Shown here: in pieces, positions 8,588-18,772 of the stretch | Numbering within the stretch: position 1 is the first letter of the stretch | Layout of the letters: the number at the start of each line of letters is the position of its first letter | DNA from: a candidate division TM6 bacterium UASB124 | GTDB taxonomy: Bacteria > Babelota > Babeliae > Babelales > RVW-14 | NCBI GenBank assembly: GCA_945897315.1 | Contig: CAMDFF010000003.1 | Span: 1 to 64,000 of the forward strand | Length of the DNA stretch: 64,000 nucleotides | Reading direction: 5' to 3' | Translations under genes and position numbers: made by a program | The notes under the pieces: generated by a model | What the model saw: only the letters and a program-made list of their open reading frames with translations | The model's database searches: none | Told to the model about the DNA's origin: nothing

Positions 8588-11029
8588 GTGGCATACGATT
8601 TTAAAGCTGTCGAAAGCAAGTGGCAGCAGTACTGGCAAAAAAACCCTTACTTCAACACAAAAAACGATCGCAAAGGTAAAAAATATTATTGCCTGGATAT
8701 GTTCCCTTATCCGTCAGGATCTGGTTTGCACGTAGGTCACTGGAAGGGCTATGTTCTTTCTGACGTGTATGCGCGCATGAAGTGGTTGCAAGGTTACAAT
8801 GTTCTTCACCCAATGGGCTGGGATGCATTCGGGCTGCCTGCAGAGAATGACGCTATCAAAAAGGGTATTCAGCCTGCGATTGGCACAGCAAGCAACGTTG
8901 CTACTTTCAAGCGTCAATTAGCTACCACCGGTGCAATGTATGATTGGACAAAAGAGGTCAATACCACTGATCCAGGTTACTACAAATGGACGCAGTGGAT
9001 CTTTGTACAAATGTATAAAGCTGGTCTTGCGTACGAAGCAAATATGCCTATTAATTGGTGTCCTAAGTGCTTGACGGGCCTTGCCAATGAAGAGGTAGTT
9101 GGTGGCGGTTGCGAGCGTTGCGGTACTGATATTGAACAAAAAAATATTCGCCAATGGGTACTTAAAATTACTGCGTATGCTGAAAAATTGCTGTCTGGTC
9201 TTGATAAACTCAACTGGCCAAACAAAGTAAAAATGATGCAACGCAATTGGATTGGCAAAAGCCATGGGCTTGTTTTTACCGCACCGGTGAAAGATACGAG
9301 TTTAACGATTCAAACCTACAGTGCACATTTTGAAGCATTTGCTGCTGATACTTTTGTGGTAATTGCACCAGAACATGCGTTCTTACCAACGCTGCTTGAA
9401 GGCATCGCAAATAAAGCTGAGATTATCAAGTACGCTGAAAAAATGGTACACGAACGTAAGCTTGATAAAGATCCAGCGCCAGACGGTATCTTTACAGGTC
9501 GCTACATCATTGATCCTGTAAGTGGCGAAGATCTACCAATCTGGGTTGCTAATTTTGCTATCGCTCATTACGGTACTGGTATCGTAAAATGTTCAGCACA
9601 TGATGAGCGCGATTTTGCTTTTGCAAAAAAATATGGCATCAAACTCAACCCTGTCATGTTCCCAGCTGATCCAGTCGAAGCTGCAAAAGTACGTAATCTA
9701 GAAGTCTGTTATACCGATATGGTCAACGGTATTTTGACTGCACCCGCAGCATTTACTGGCAAACGCACTGGTGATAACCGTGATGCCATTATTGAGTATT
9801 GTGAGCAACAAGGGCTTGCAACACGCAAAACAATGTACAAGCTGCGTGACTGGGTGTTCTCTCGTCAACGCTATTGGGGAGAGCCAATTCCACTTGTTCA
9901 CTGCAAAGCGTGCGGCATTGTTCCCATGCCAGAATCAGAGCTTCCAATCCTGTTGCCTGAAGTAGAAAAATACGAACCAACCGGTACGGGTGAGTCGCCA
10001 CTTGCAGCAATCGACGAGTGGGTAAACACTACCTGCCCGCAATGCAAAGGGCCAGGCAAGCGCGAAACCAACACTATGCCCCAGTGGGCAGGGTCGTGCT
10101 GGTATTTCTTGCGCTATGCAAACCCAAGCAACAATGACCAAATTTTTAGCGCAGAAGATATGCAATACTGGATGCCTGTTGATCTTTATGTCGGCGGCAT
10201 TGAACATGCAATTTTGCATCTCCTGTACGCACGGTTTTATGTTAAAGTGCTGCACGATTTGGGCCACTTGCCGTTTGATGAGCCGTTTGCAGAGTTGTTT
10301 AATCAGGGCATGGTCTGTATGAAATCGCCAACATCTGGACGTGTTGAAAAGATGTCTAAGTCTAAGGGCAACGTCGTTAACCCTGACGAAATTGTGAATG
10401 ATCTTGGAGCAGACACACTGCGCATGTATATACTGTTTATGGGCCCACCAGAGCTTGATACAGAGTGGCAGAGCGACTCAATTCGTGGTGTACATGGCTT
10501 CTTGAATCGTTTATGGATGGCACTGCACAAACCAGGAGCGATTCTAGCAAAAGGGCAACAAGCGACTGAAGATTCGCGTCGCCGTTTTCATAAGTTCTTG
10601 AAAGCATACCAAGAGCGTTTGGCTGATTACAAAGTCAACACAGCAGTGTCGGCGATTATGGAATATTTGAATGCGATTGAAGGCGATAAGCTTGCACTCG
10701 ATCATGAGATTGTTGAGCAACTGCTGACTGCTATTTCCGTCATGGTTCCATTTTATGCGAGTGAGCTACTTGAAGAGCTTGTGGGCAAGCAACTTGAACA
10801 TTGTACCTGGCCAGCTGTTGATGAGAGCCTTACGGTCGAAACCGAAGTAACGGTAGTTGTGCAAGTTAATGGCAAGCTGCGTGCGTCGCTGACGCTTGCT
10901 AAAGGGCTTGATCAAACAACGGTTGAACCGCTTGCACGTGCCGCTATTACCAAATGGCTTGAAGGTGTAACGGTGGTAAAAGTAGTCTTGGTGCAAGATC
11001 GTTTGATTAGTTTCGTAGTGAAGCAATAA
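8588..11029 (+). CDS. leuS: Leucyl-tRNA synthetase
   Basis: This class I synthetase attaches Leu to tRNA-Leu. It shows the HIGH motif as HVGH (residues 48-51) after PYPSGSG and the KMSKS motif at 588-592. The zinc-binding CPKC...CERC knuckle lies near residue 157. A CP1 editing domain lies in between, with the conserved FTG and DERD signatures. At 813 residues it is typical of bacterial LeuRS. Translation starts at a GTG with AAGGAT upstream. The transaldolase gene follows 19 bp later and is probably cotranscribed. Confidence 0.97.
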   Translation: MAYDFKAVESKWQQYWQKNPYFNTKNDRKGKKYYCLDMFPYPSGSGLHVGHWKGYVLSDVYARMKWLQGYNVLHPMGWDAFGLPAENDAIKKGIQPAIGTASNVATFKRQLATTGAMYDWTKEVNTTDPGYYKWTQWIFVQMYKAGLAYEANMPINWCPKCLTGLANEEVVGGGCERCGTDIEQKNIRQWVLKITAYAEKLLSGLDKLNWPNKVKMMQRNWIGKSHGLVFTAPVKDTSLTIQTYSAHFEAFAADTFVVIAPEHAFLPTLLEGIANKAEIIKYAEKMVHERKLDKDPAPDGIFTGRYIIDPVSGEDLPIWVANFAIAHYGTGIVKCSAHDERDFAFAKKYGIKLNPVMFPADPVEAAKVRNLEVCYTDMVNGILTAPAAFTGKRTGDNRDAIIEYCEQQGLATRKTMYKLRDWVFSRQRYWGEPIPLVHCKACGIVPMPESELPILLPEVEKYEPTGTGESPLAAIDEWVNTTCPQCKGPGKRETNTMPQWAGSCWYFLRYANPSNNDQIFSAEDMQYWMPVDLYVGGIEHAILHLLYARFYVKVLHDLGHLPFDEPFAELFNQGMVCMKSPTSGRVEKMSKSKGNVVNPDEIVNDLGADTLRMYILFMGPPELDTEWQSDSIRGVHGFLNRLWMALHKPGAILAKGQQATEDSRRRFHKFLKAYQERLADYKVNTAVSAIMEYLNAIEGDKLALDHEIVEQLLTAISVMVPFYASELLEELVGKQLEHCTWPAVDESLTVETEVTVVVQVNGKLRASLTLAKGLDQTTVEPLARAAITKWLEGVTVVKVVLVQDRLISFVVKQ

Positions 11030-11048
11030 ATAATACGGGGTTAATGGT

Positions 11049-11708
11049 ATGAAGATTTTTTTGGACACGGCAAATCGTGAATACATAAAAAAGCTTATTC
11101 CTACAGGTGTTATTGATGGTGTGACCACCAATCCATCACTTTTAAGCAAAGAAGGCAGCGATGTTAAAAGTGTGCTGCGCGATATCTGTGCCATGGTTTC
11201 TGGGCCCGTCAGTGTTGAAGTGGTTGAAAAGCATCCTGATGCGGTACTAAAACAAGCGCGTGAGATTGCAGCTTTTGCTAAAAATGTTGTAGTTAAAATT
11301 CCGTTTGCTTTGGAGTACATGCCTGCGATTAAGACACTTGCTGATGATGGGATTGCACTGAATATTACACTTGTCTTCACCCCGCTGCAAGCGCTGATGG
11401 TTGCCAAGCTAGGCGTAGCGTACATCTCCCCATTTCTTGGCCGCTGGGATGATATTGGTGTTGATAGTATTGATTTGCTTGAGCAGACCATGAGCATTCA
11501 AGAGACCTATGATTTTGATTCAGAAATCCTAGCTGCTTCCGTTCGCACTATTATTCAGTGGCAAGAAGTTGCTCAAACGGGCGTTGATATTGCTACCGTG
11601 CCACCAGCACTTTTTGAGCAAGTTTTCAAGCACCCGCTTACCGAGCGTGGCATTGCATTATTTGATGCCGACTGGCAGAAGCTAGGCAAGACTTCGCTCT
11701 TTGAATAA
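11049..11708 (+). CDS. tal: Transaldolase / fructose-6-phosphate aldolase family (TalC type)
   Basis: The 219-residue protein begins MKIFLDTANR and contains VTTNPSLL, both hallmarks of the short TalC/MipB transaldolase family. The Schiff-base lysine is in VVKIPF (K83). It belongs to the non-oxidative pentose phosphate pathway and moves a dihydroxyacetone unit between sugar phosphates. The choice between true transaldolase and F6P aldolase activity cannot be made from sequence by eye. It follows leuS closely and ends in a very strong terminator. Confidence 0.93.
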   Translation: MKIFLDTANREYIKKLIPTGVIDGVTTNPSLLSKEGSDVKSVLRDICAMVSGPVSVEVVEKHPDAVLKQAREIAAFAKNVVVKIPFALEYMPAIKTLADDGIALNITLVFTPLQALMVAKLGVAYISPFLGRWDDIGVDSIDLLEQTMSIQETYDFDSEILAASVRTIIQWQEVAQTGVDIATVPPALFEQVFKHPLTERGIALFDADWQKLGKTSLFE

Positions 11709-11713
11709 CTACG

Positions 11714-11774
11714 AATTAAAGAACTAAAGCCCTAGTCTTTGTATGATGCTAGGGCTTTAGTTCTTTAATTGTAT
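11714..11774 (+). terminator. Long-stem intrinsic terminator after leuS-tal
   Basis: A perfect 22-bp stem (11714-11735 with 11749-11770) closes a 13-nt loop, just after the transaldolase stop. The AT-rich base of the stem doubles as a U-tract on either strand. Confidence 0.9.
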
Positions 11775-12005
11775 TGCACTACTCGCCTTTCCCTGCATGC
11801 GCAGTATCCGATCTACTGTAGAATGACTTCGAGTAATATGTTGCTTAGCCATCTGTAGCAGGGTCTTTCCAGTTATAGAAAAGTTGTCATCAGCCTACTT
11901 ATTTTCTGCTCAGGTTATCGCAGCGGGATCATTTAAAGTCACTTTGTCTTTCCAATATCTATCGATGTTGATTGTGAATACATTACGCTGAATATATAAA
12001 CTGTG
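11757..12005 (-). pseudogene. Remnant of an ankyrin-repeat-type gene
   Basis: This 345-bp gap (11709-12053) has no intact gene. Read on the minus strand, one frame ends at a TAA (11757-11759) and contains DDNFSITGKTLLQMAKQH, which fits the ankyrin core pattern (D..GkT.L..A). Upstream it is broken by TAG and TGA codons, after another coding-looking stretch. The likeliest reading is the decayed C terminus of an ankyrin-repeat protein; a single repeat is weak evidence. Confidence 0.4.
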
Positions 12006-12053
12006 TAGTCAGCTATACGCTGCTTGGCGAAATTTTTCTAGAGGGGAGACCGG

Positions 12054-12683
12054 ATGTTGTTATTGCGAAAAATAGGCATAGCGATATGTTTTTTAGTATC
12101 TTTTGGTTGGGTTTGTGCCCGAGAAGTGGGTCTACTATTTAAGAATTCGTACCATCGAAATCTTACGATTAAGTACACAGCATGTGATGGTGATAGCTTG
12201 CGACAGGTAACTATAAATAGCAACTCTACAGCGGCTGTTTTTATAGTTATTCCCGATGAACAGCTTTTTGATCTTAGTCTTGGTATTGTGCGCATTGAAG
12301 GGTTGCCTAGTGTTATAAGTTTTGTGCATGAGGCAGTAGTAGAGTCGGTTGTAGGCGAGTATGAAACGCTCTTTATTCAGATTGATAAGGGGGCGGAGGG
12401 GTTTGTTTTTTCATACCGCCCTAATATTATTGTGGTATCCGGTGTCTGGAATGCCCGTGTATTACCTGGGCAGCCATACCGGATTATCTGTCCACGTATG
12501 GTAAAAATTAAAGAAGCAAGGAGGTCTTCTCTGGCAGTCTCTTCGCCAGATGAAGGTGTCCTCCTGGCGCTGCCTCCTCAGTGCTGTCTTCGCAAAAGTG
12601 TAGCTGAGGCATTGGTTGCCGAAGGTGAATTGTGCGTTGATGGTGTAGCTGCAGCATTATTGCAGCATGCGAATACAAAATAG
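12054..12683 (+). CDS. Exported protein of unknown function
   Basis: The 209-residue protein has a clear signal peptide (hydrophobic core IAICFLVSFGWV, then cleavage near VCAR). The mature part is predicted beta-rich (alternating hydrophobics, for example TIKYTACDG and AAVFIVIPDE) with no catalytic motif I recognise. A strong GAGGGGA ribosome-binding site precedes the ATG. The next gene encodes a protein with a similar start (signal, then an LLFKN or PVYFRN strand), so the two may be distant paralogues. Confidence 0.7.
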   Translation: MLLLRKIGIAICFLVSFGWVCAREVGLLFKNSYHRNLTIKYTACDGDSLRQVTINSNSTAAVFIVIPDEQLFDLSLGIVRIEGLPSVISFVHEAVVESVVGEYETLFIQIDKGAEGFVFSYRPNIIVVSGVWNARVLPGQPYRIICPRMVKIKEARRSSLAVSSPDEGVLLALPPQCCLRKSVAEALVAEGELCVDGVAAALLQHANTK

Positions 12684-12765
12684 TAAAACAGTAGCTAGAC
12701 AGGGCATGAAAAAGCAGTAGCATAATGCGATATAAAATATTTCTAAAAAAGAATAAGGAGAGTTT

Positions 12766-13590
12766 ATGTTCTTGTGCGTAAAAACTATTGCTTTTGTAGG
12801 AGTGCTGCTGCCGCTTGTAACTTTTGGTGCTCGTGCGGCAGAGCATTATGCGCTGCCTGTCTATTTTCGTAACGAGCAAAAAATAGTTGCCAAAATTAGC
12901 CATATGAAGATTGTTGCGCCAGGCTATTCAAACAGAGAGAGAGGAATTACGAAACTTCGCGAGAATACTGAGACGCTAAAAAGTATTTTTTTTACAGGAC
13001 GTCCAGCGGTTTTTTCATTTCATGTGCAGTGTAGAGACGCGCAAGGAAAAGAAGTTCAACTTGACCTAAGCTATACAATTAATGGAAGCGAGGACTGCTT
13101 GGTCGTCTTTCTTCCGCGTCTAAATCCATGGAGTTCTGAACTGGTTTCAATTTTTCCTATTTATCCAAATCCAGTTGCTTCTCCGCCAGTAGCTGCTATG
13201 AGTGATTATCGGGGTGCTGTTCACGGTGCGCGTCGTCTTTCCCCTTTGCCAACCACTGAAGAAGATTTAGCTGAACAGATTACTGCGCTGACTTTGTATG
13301 ATGGATCGAGAGCATGCGATAGCGACTGGTGCCGAGTTGAACAGTCTATGCCTAAAACGCTGCTTCTGATGGATCAGGTTGCTCAGCCAGTAGGACAGTT
13401 TTTTGTTGATGATCAAGGCGTATGTCATGAAACATTGGAAATAGAACCTCTAGCTTTAGGTGCTGGAGCTCTTGGTAGTTCAGAAGAATCAGGCGATACA
13501 GTATTTGTAGCTGCAAGTGACGCGGTTCCATCTGTGCCGCAGCCAGATGCCAAACCTTGGTATTATTTCGGGTTTGGCTTGTGGCGCTAA
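12766..13590 (+). CDS. Exported protein of unknown function
   Basis: The 274-residue protein has a signal peptide ending near GARAAEH and a good AAGGAG ribosome-binding site. The mature N-terminal half resembles a beta-sandwich-like strand pattern (LPVYFRNEQ, PAVFSFHVQC). The C-terminal half is acidic and low in predicted structure, with a final aromatic YYFGFGLW end. I recognise no family. It follows the preceding exported protein by 82 bp and ends at an imperfect hairpin terminator. Confidence 0.7.
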   Translation: MFLCVKTIAFVGVLLPLVTFGARAAEHYALPVYFRNEQKIVAKISHMKIVAPGYSNRERGITKLRENTETLKSIFFTGRPAVFSFHVQCRDAQGKEVQLDLSYTINGSEDCLVVFLPRLNPWSSELVSIFPIYPNPVASPPVAAMSDYRGAVHGARRLSPLPTTEEDLAEQITALTLYDGSRACDSDWCRVEQSMPKTLLLMDQVAQPVGQFFVDDQGVCHETLEIEPLALGAGALGSSEESGDTVFVAASDAVPSVPQPDAKPWYYFGFGLWR

Positions 13591-13623
13591 TCTGATCAAA
13601 AATTTAAATAAGTATCTAGTTTT

Positions 13624-13674
13624 CATGAAGCCCTGGTGTCTTATAGTGAGATGCCGGGGTTTCATGCCCTTTTA
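13624..13674 (+). terminator. Imperfect hairpin terminator
   Basis: CATGAAGCCCTGG at 13624-13636 pairs, with mismatches or wobbles, with CCGGGGTTTCATG at 13654-13666. CCCTTTT follows. It ends the exported-protein pair ahead of mnmG. Confidence 0.6.
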
Positions 13675-13698
13675 AAGGCTTGAAAAATACGCTATAAT
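13671..13698 (+). promoter_or_regulatory. Probable mnmG promoter
   Basis: There is a perfect -10 TATAAT at 13693-13698. A weak -35 (TTTAAA, 13671-13676) lies 16 bp upstream, immediately after the preceding terminator. Confidence 0.45.
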
Positions 13699-13749
13699 CC
13701 TGATGGGTATATCGTTTTAACCATATCAATGTGTACTGCAATAAAAACC

Positions 13750-15615
13750 ATGAATACCACCTTTGATGTCATTGTTGTTGGCGGCGGACACGCCGGAATA
13801 GAGGCTGCTTATGCGGCTGCTCGTATGGGAAGCAAGACCCTGTTGCTCACGCTAGATGAGAACAAGGTTGCTTCGATGCCATGCAACCCCTCTGTGGGTG
13901 GATTGGGGAAAGGGCATATGGTTTTTGAAGTCAGCGCTTTTGGCGGCTTGATGCCAAAGCTATGCTCTAAGACCTACTTGCAAGCGCGCATGCTGAACAC
14001 GAGTAAAGGGCCTGCTGTTCAGGGATTACGCTTACAAATTGATAAATATGCCTATAATAAGCTTGCTGTAGAGATGCTGCAACAGACTCCAAACTTAACT
14101 ATCATTTCAGCTATGACGATGGCAGTTTTATGGAATAATGAGGATGGGTCCCGTAAAATTACGGGGGTGAGAACTGCCGACGGCACAGTCTATCATGCGC
14201 CAGCGGTTGTTATCACCACAGGAACATTTATGCGCGGGCTTGTCCATGTTGGCCGTACGCGTTATCGTGCTGGCCGTCGTGGTGAGGATGCCGTTTATGG
14301 CTTGTCAGACACTATTGCCGAAGCTATGCAAGCTCCTCTTGGTCGCTTAAAAACAGGGACTCCACCACGCCTTGTGCGTGAAAGCTTGGACTTTAGCCAG
14401 TTTGAACAGCAAGAAAGTCAGCCCTTAAAATTTTTGTATGAATTTGATGAGCTTGATGTCGAAGAAAAAATGCCTTGTTATATTGCCTACACAAACGAAG
14501 CAACTCATAAGATTATTAGTGATAACCTACACCTTTCTGCTCTTTATAGTGGCAATATCAAGGGTACGGGGCCGCGCTATTGCCCATCAATTGAAGATAA
14601 GGTGGGTCGCTATCCAGACCGTCCATCTCACCATATTTTTATTGAGCCAGAGGGCGCTGATAGCAATGAGATCTATCCAGCAGGACTTTCTACCTCGTTG
14701 CCGCTTGAAGTGCAATTGGCGTATATTCGCTCGATCAAAGGGATGGAAAATGCTGAAATTGCAAAATGTGGTTATGCAATTGAATATGATTTTATTCAGC
14801 CAACGCATTTAACCCATACGCTTGAAGCAAAAGCTGTTCGCGGGCTTTTTTTAGCAGGTCAAATTAATGGTACTACGGGCTATGAAGAGGCTGCTGGGCA
14901 AGGGCTGATTGCTGGCATTAATGCTTCTCTGCTAGCTGCCGGCAAACCACCATTTGTACTAAGCAGACAAGAAAGTTATATCGGCGTGATGATTGACGAC
15001 CTGGTTACGCTAGGAGCAGATGAGCCGTATCGCATGTTTACTTCTCGTGCTGAGCGTCGGTTGGTGCTGCGCCAAGATAATGTATTTGTCCGCTTGATGC
15101 CGTATGCTCGTGCGCTTGGTTTGATTGATGATACATTGTGGCTACGATTTTTAGATGAAAAAGCGGTTATCGAGGCGAGTGTGCGTTATGCGCATGCCCA
15201 TGGCAACCAAAGCGAGCTGTTTAAAGCGTTGCATTGTATTGTGTTTACAGCGGTGGAGCAGGCAGCGGCGCGGACTATCTTAGAGCAAAAGCTAGCCCAG
15301 GAGGGTTTACCTGTTGGGGCTCTTTCGAGCCGAGCGCTCTTGAGCGTGCATGCTGAAGTGAAATATGCTGGCTATTTGCAAAAAGAGCTGATTGAGTCTG
15401 ACAAGGCTGTTCGTTACCAGCAATTGATTATTCCTGCTCGCTTTGATTATGCAGAGTTGCCAGGGTTGAGTTTTGAGTTGCAACAGAAGCTGCGCCACTA
15501 CAGCCCAAAAAATATTGCCCAGGCGCAATTAATTCCTGGTATGACACCGGCGGCCATTTCTATTCTTATTTTTCAGCTGCGGATGCAGCCAGAATGTGCC
15601 CCCTGTGAGTTCTAG
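13750..15615 (+). CDS. mnmG: tRNA uridine-5-carboxymethylaminomethyl modification enzyme MnmG (GidA)
   Basis: The FAD-binding Rossmann motif VVGGGHAGIEAA sits at the very N terminus. The family motifs PCNPSVGG, GTFMRG and GQINGTTGYEEAAGQG follow. With MnmE it builds the cmnm5 group on U34 of tRNAs. From ATG 13750 the protein is 621 residues, close to the E. coli length (629), and starts right at the FAD fold. An in-frame ATG at 13729 would add seven residues; neither start has a clear Shine-Dalgarno. No mnmE or rsmG is nearby. Confidence 0.96.
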   Translation: MNTTFDVIVVGGGHAGIEAAYAAARMGSKTLLLTLDENKVASMPCNPSVGGLGKGHMVFEVSAFGGLMPKLCSKTYLQARMLNTSKGPAVQGLRLQIDKYAYNKLAVEMLQQTPNLTIISAMTMAVLWNNEDGSRKITGVRTADGTVYHAPAVVITTGTFMRGLVHVGRTRYRAGRRGEDAVYGLSDTIAEAMQAPLGRLKTGTPPRLVRESLDFSQFEQQESQPLKFLYEFDELDVEEKMPCYIAYTNEATHKIISDNLHLSALYSGNIKGTGPRYCPSIEDKVGRYPDRPSHHIFIEPEGADSNEIYPAGLSTSLPLEVQLAYIRSIKGMENAEIAKCGYAIEYDFIQPTHLTHTLEAKAVRGLFLAGQINGTTGYEEAAGQGLIAGINASLLAAGKPPFVLSRQESYIGVMIDDLVTLGADEPYRMFTSRAERRLVLRQDNVFVRLMPYARALGLIDDTLWLRFLDEKAVIEASVRYAHAHGNQSELFKALHCIVFTAVEQAAARTILEQKLAQEGLPVGALSSRALLSVHAEVKYAGYLQKELIESDKAVRYQQLIIPARFDYAELPGLSFELQQKLRHYSPKNIAQAQLIPGMTPAAISILIFQLRMQPECAPCEF

Positions 15616-15627
15616 GGGAATAGGCCC

Positions 15628-15656
15628 TTTTCAATAAATCTATTTTTGGGTAGAAT
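15628..15656 (+). promoter_or_regulatory. Probable sufBD promoter
   Basis: A -35-like TTTTCA (15628-15633) and a -10-like TAGAAT (15651-15656) are separated by 17 bp, about 42 bp upstream of the sufB ATG. Confidence 0.4.
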
Positions 15657-15698
15657 AGAGTGGAGTCAATAACTTCCATCTTTTTACGATTGTGATCT

Positions 15699-17111
15699 AT
15701 GTCCGCTGAACAGCTTAATACGCAGGTACAGGACCATCTGTACCCAGAAGGTTTCTCTGTCCCTGAAAATTATGAGTTCAAATCTGAGTTAGGCTTGAAC
15801 GAAGAAATTGTGTGCGATATTTCTGCACGCAAAAATGAACCATTATGGGTGCTAGAACTACGCCTTAAAGGCCTTGAAAATTTTACTCAGCGTCCCATGC
15901 AAAAATGGGGCCCAGATTTGGCTAAGCTTGATCACAATGATATTCATTATTATATCAAGCCTGCTAAGCAGCAATTTGAAAATTGGTCGGAAGTTCCCTC
16001 AGAAATTAAAAATACATTCGATCGACTTGGTGTCCCTGAAGATGAAAAAAAACATTTAGCAGGACTTGGCGCTCAGTACGAATCTGAAGTTGTTTATCAT
16101 AATCTAAAAAAAGAGTGGGTTGATCAGGGCGTTATTTTCTTGGATACCGATTCAGGACTTAAGCAGTATCCGGAGCTCTTCCAAAAATATTTTGGTACGA
16201 TTATTCCATTTAATGACAATAAATTTGCTGCGCTCAATACAGCAGTATGGAGTGGTGGTAGCTTTATTTATGTGCCTAAGGGTGTTCATGTTACAGCTCC
16301 CTTGCAAACGTACTTTCGCATAAATGCTGAAAAAATGGGACAATTTGAACGTACACTTATTATCGCCGATGAAGGCAGTAGTGTTACGTACATTGAAGGT
16401 TGTACTGCTCCGAGCTACAAAGCAAGCTCTCTGCACAGTGCTGTTGTTGAAATTGTTGCTCTGGCTGGTGCACGCGTTCGGTACTATACGATTCAAAATT
16501 GGTCACGTAACGTGTATAACTTGGTTACCAAGCGAGCTTTCGCATACAAAAATGCTACAGTCGAATGGATTGATGCAAATTTGGGAAGTGGCGTTACCAT
16601 GAAATATCCTGCTGTTGTGCTTAAAGAAGAGGGTGCGCGCGCAGAAATTCTTTCTATTGCTATGGCTAGTACTCCTGGCCAGGTGCAAGACTCTGGCGGG
16701 AAGGCAATTCACGAAGCACCAAATACTCATTCTCGCATTATTTCAAAATCGATCAGTGGTAATGGTGGTCGTGGCAGTTATCGTGGGGTAGTCAAAGTGC
16801 TTGCTGGAGCTGAAGGGTGTAAATCATACGTTCAATGTGATGCGCTTATTTTAGACAGCAAGTCTCGTTCAGATACGTATCCGTATATCGATATCAATGA
16901 AAGTAATGTTGATATTGGGCACGAAGCATCCGTGAGCCGTATTGGCGATGATCAGCTGTTTTATCTTATGAGTCGTGGTCTTGATTCAAATGCTGCACGT
17001 ACCATGATTGTTAATGGGTTTATTGAGCCGTTTGTTAAGCAACTGCCGATGGAATTTGCAGTTGAAATGAACCGACTCATTGAGCTAGAGATGGAAGGGA
17101 GCGTTGGATGA
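15699..17111 (+). CDS. sufB: Fe-S cluster assembly scaffold SufB
   Basis: The 470-residue protein matches SufB along its length: an N-terminal [13 protein letters not shown] segment, the beta-helix core with VPKGVHV and [18 protein letters not shown], and the C-terminal [27 protein letters not shown]. SufB with SufC and SufD assembles Fe-S clusters on a cytosolic scaffold. The stop TGA overlaps the sufD start by 4 bp, so the two are translationally coupled. No sufC or cysteine desulfurase lies in the window. Confidence 0.96.
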   Translation: MSAEQLNTQVQDHLYPEGFSVPENYEFKSELGLNEEIVCDISARKNEPLWVLELRLKGLENFTQRPMQKWGPDLAKLDHNDIHYYIKPAKQQFENWSEVPSEIKNTFDRLGVPEDEKKHLAGLGAQYESEVVYHNLKKEWVDQGVIFLDTDSGLKQYPELFQKYFGTIIPFNDNKFAALNTAVWSGGSFIYVPKGVHVTAPLQTYFRINAEKMGQFERTLIIADEGSSVTYIEGCTAPSYKASSLHSAVVEIVALAGARVRYYTIQNWSRNVYNLVTKRAFAYKNATVEWIDANLGSGVTMKYPAVVLKEEGARAEILSIAMASTPGQVQDSGGKAIHEAPNTHSRIISKSISGNGGRGSYRGVVKVLAGAEGCKSYVQCDALILDSKSRSDTYPYIDINESNVDIGHEASVSRIGDDQLFYLMSRGLDSNAARTMIVNGFIEPFVKQLPMEFAVEMNRLIELEMEGSVG

Positions 17112-17815
17112 ACCCACTTACCCTTAATTACAGTGATAATAGCGATGTTGTGCTTAGTGTTGCTTTGCGCGATTATTTTATTGATGGTCAGTTGCCTACG
17201 GCACTTTCGCTGATTATTGAGGTAGCTGCAGGAGTCACTGTTAATCTAGTTGACGATTTAACGTGTATCAATAGCGGTACTACTATTGTGCGGCATAATA
17301 TTACGATCAATGCACACGAAAATAGTCTTGCAACATATAAGCTACGACTAGTGGAATCATTGGCAGGTCAGCCTGCTACAGTGATTGAAAAAAGACTGAC
17401 AGCAATGCTTTTGGGTGCCGGTGCTCGTGTTGATATGAACGCAGCGTGCCTGACAAAAAATACACAACGCATTACCTTCCATACACTCCAAGATCACGTG
17501 ATTGGCGACAGCACCAGTAACGTACTTATTAAAGCAATTTGCGATGACTCTTCTCGTTTGACTTGTAATAGCTTGATTCGTATTCATCCTGGGGCACAGC
17601 GGTCCAATGCTGAGCAGGCAAATAAGAACATTTTGCTTAGCAAGCAAGCACGTGCTGTTTCCGTTCCGCAGCTTGAGATCGAAGCAAATGATGTTCGTTG
17701 TAAACATGGTGCTGCTGTTAGTACTTTGAGCAATGAGCATATGTTTTATTTGCAAAGCAGAGGCCTTTCTGTTGATACAGCCCGAACTCTCCTTTTGGAT
17801 GGCTTTTTGCAATAA
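17108..17815 (+). CDS. sufD: Short SufD-like Fe-S assembly protein
   Basis: The C-terminal half carries the SufB/SufD signature: [11 protein letters not shown], then [16 protein letters not shown] and MFYLQSRG. It would be the SufD partner of the SufBCD complex. At 235 residues it is much shorter than typical SufD (about 400); the N-terminal helical domain is missing and only the beta-helix core plus C-terminal helices remain. The ATGA overlap with sufB supports joint expression. Confidence 0.85.
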   Translation: MNPLTLNYSDNSDVVLSVALRDYFIDGQLPTALSLIIEVAAGVTVNLVDDLTCINSGTTIVRHNITINAHENSLATYKLRLVESLAGQPATVIEKRLTAMLLGAGARVDMNAACLTKNTQRITFHTLQDHVIGDSTSNVLIKAICDDSSRLTCNSLIRIHPGAQRSNAEQANKNILLSKQARAVSVPQLEIEANDVRCKHGAAVSTLSNEHMFYLQSRGLSVDTARTLLLDGFLQ

Positions 17816-17847
17816 TTAAACTATTTCTGCTGCTTCTGTACACAGTG

Positions 17848-17887
17848 AAACCTGCTCAACTAAACTAGAGCAATAGGGCAGGTTTTT
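17848..17887 (+). terminator. Intrinsic terminator of sufBD
   Basis: An 8-bp stem (AAACCTGC 17848-17855 with GCAGGTTT 17878-17885) is followed by a T run, 32 bp past sufD. Confidence 0.7.
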
Positions 17888-17906
17888 TGTGTAGCGCGGG
17901 GACAGG

Positions 17907-18641
17907 ATGATGATGCAATTTCGTAGTATGTTTAATATGGGTTTATTCAAAAATCTTTCTCATTATTTATTTGGGATGCTTCTGATCGCTCCACACATGC
18001 GTGCAGATATAGGAGCAGATGTTTGTGCGGGTACAAAGGCGTATTGCGTAGCTCACAAAAATGCGCGTAAAACGCCAGGTTCTTTGGTAAACGTTGCTAT
18101 CGCTATTCCAAGTATTATTCTCGACATTAAGTATGCTACCACCGATAATTTTACGGGTAAAAAAGTGTATTCTCGGCCCGTATGCTACCTGCGTCGCGCA
18201 GTGGCGAAAGCGCTTAGGCAGGTGCAGCAAGACTTGAGAAAGCAAGGCCTTGGGTTGAAAGTCTGGGATGGCTATCGGCCGTACGACGTACAAAAAATAT
18301 TTTGGAAATTGTGCCCAGATCCTCGTTATGTAGGAGACCCTGCAAAGGGGGGCGTACACAACCGTGGTGCGGCTGTTGATGTGACGCTTGTCTCATTGAG
18401 CACAGGCAAAGAGTTGGTGATGCCATCACAATTTGATGATTTCTCTGAAAAGGCACATTGCAATTATAGTACTATGACGCCTGAAGCAGCAAAAAATTGT
18501 AAGTTACTTGAAGATGCGATGACCAAGCGTGGGTTTAAAGTATTTAAGAGCGAATGGTGGCATTACAATTTTATTGGCTGGCAACACTACCCATTGTTGA
18601 ATATTTCATTCGAAAATCTTGCAAAAATGGTACAAAAATAA
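17907..18641 (+). CDS. Exported D-alanyl-D-alanine dipeptidase (VanX/DdpX family, M15D)
   Basis: All VanX signatures are visible: the YRP arginine (R124), the zinc-binding pattern HNRGAAVD (H151, D158) and EWWH (E216, H219). A hydrophobic N-terminal segment (about residues 11-30) suggests export to the periplasm. The enzyme hydrolyses the D-Ala-D-Ala dipeptide. With no vanHA genes nearby, recycling or scavenging of cell-wall dipeptide is more likely than glycopeptide resistance. This is inferred from context. Confidence 0.9.
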   Translation: MMMQFRSMFNMGLFKNLSHYLFGMLLIAPHMRADIGADVCAGTKAYCVAHKNARKTPGSLVNVAIAIPSIILDIKYATTDNFTGKKVYSRPVCYLRRAVAKALRQVQQDLRKQGLGLKVWDGYRPYDVQKIFWKLCPDPRYVGDPAKGGVHNRGAAVDVTLVSLSTGKELVMPSQFDDFSEKAHCNYSTMTPEAAKNCKLLEDAMTKRGFKVFKSEWWHYNFIGWQHYPLLNISFENLAKMVQK

Positions 18642-18772
18642 TTATTCAGTTGTTTTTTTTAAAGTGAGCGAAGAGGGCAATGCGTGGCTTTTTCAGCTTG
18701 AGTTTGTCTTTATTGATTGTTACTATACTGCCTGTTGGTTAATTATTATTTACTTACAGCAAAGAGGATCGC

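Noticed and set aside
12508-12903. Minus-strand open frame across the two exported-protein genes
   Set aside because: It is the shadow of the two plus-strand genes, with no plausible start signal or composition.
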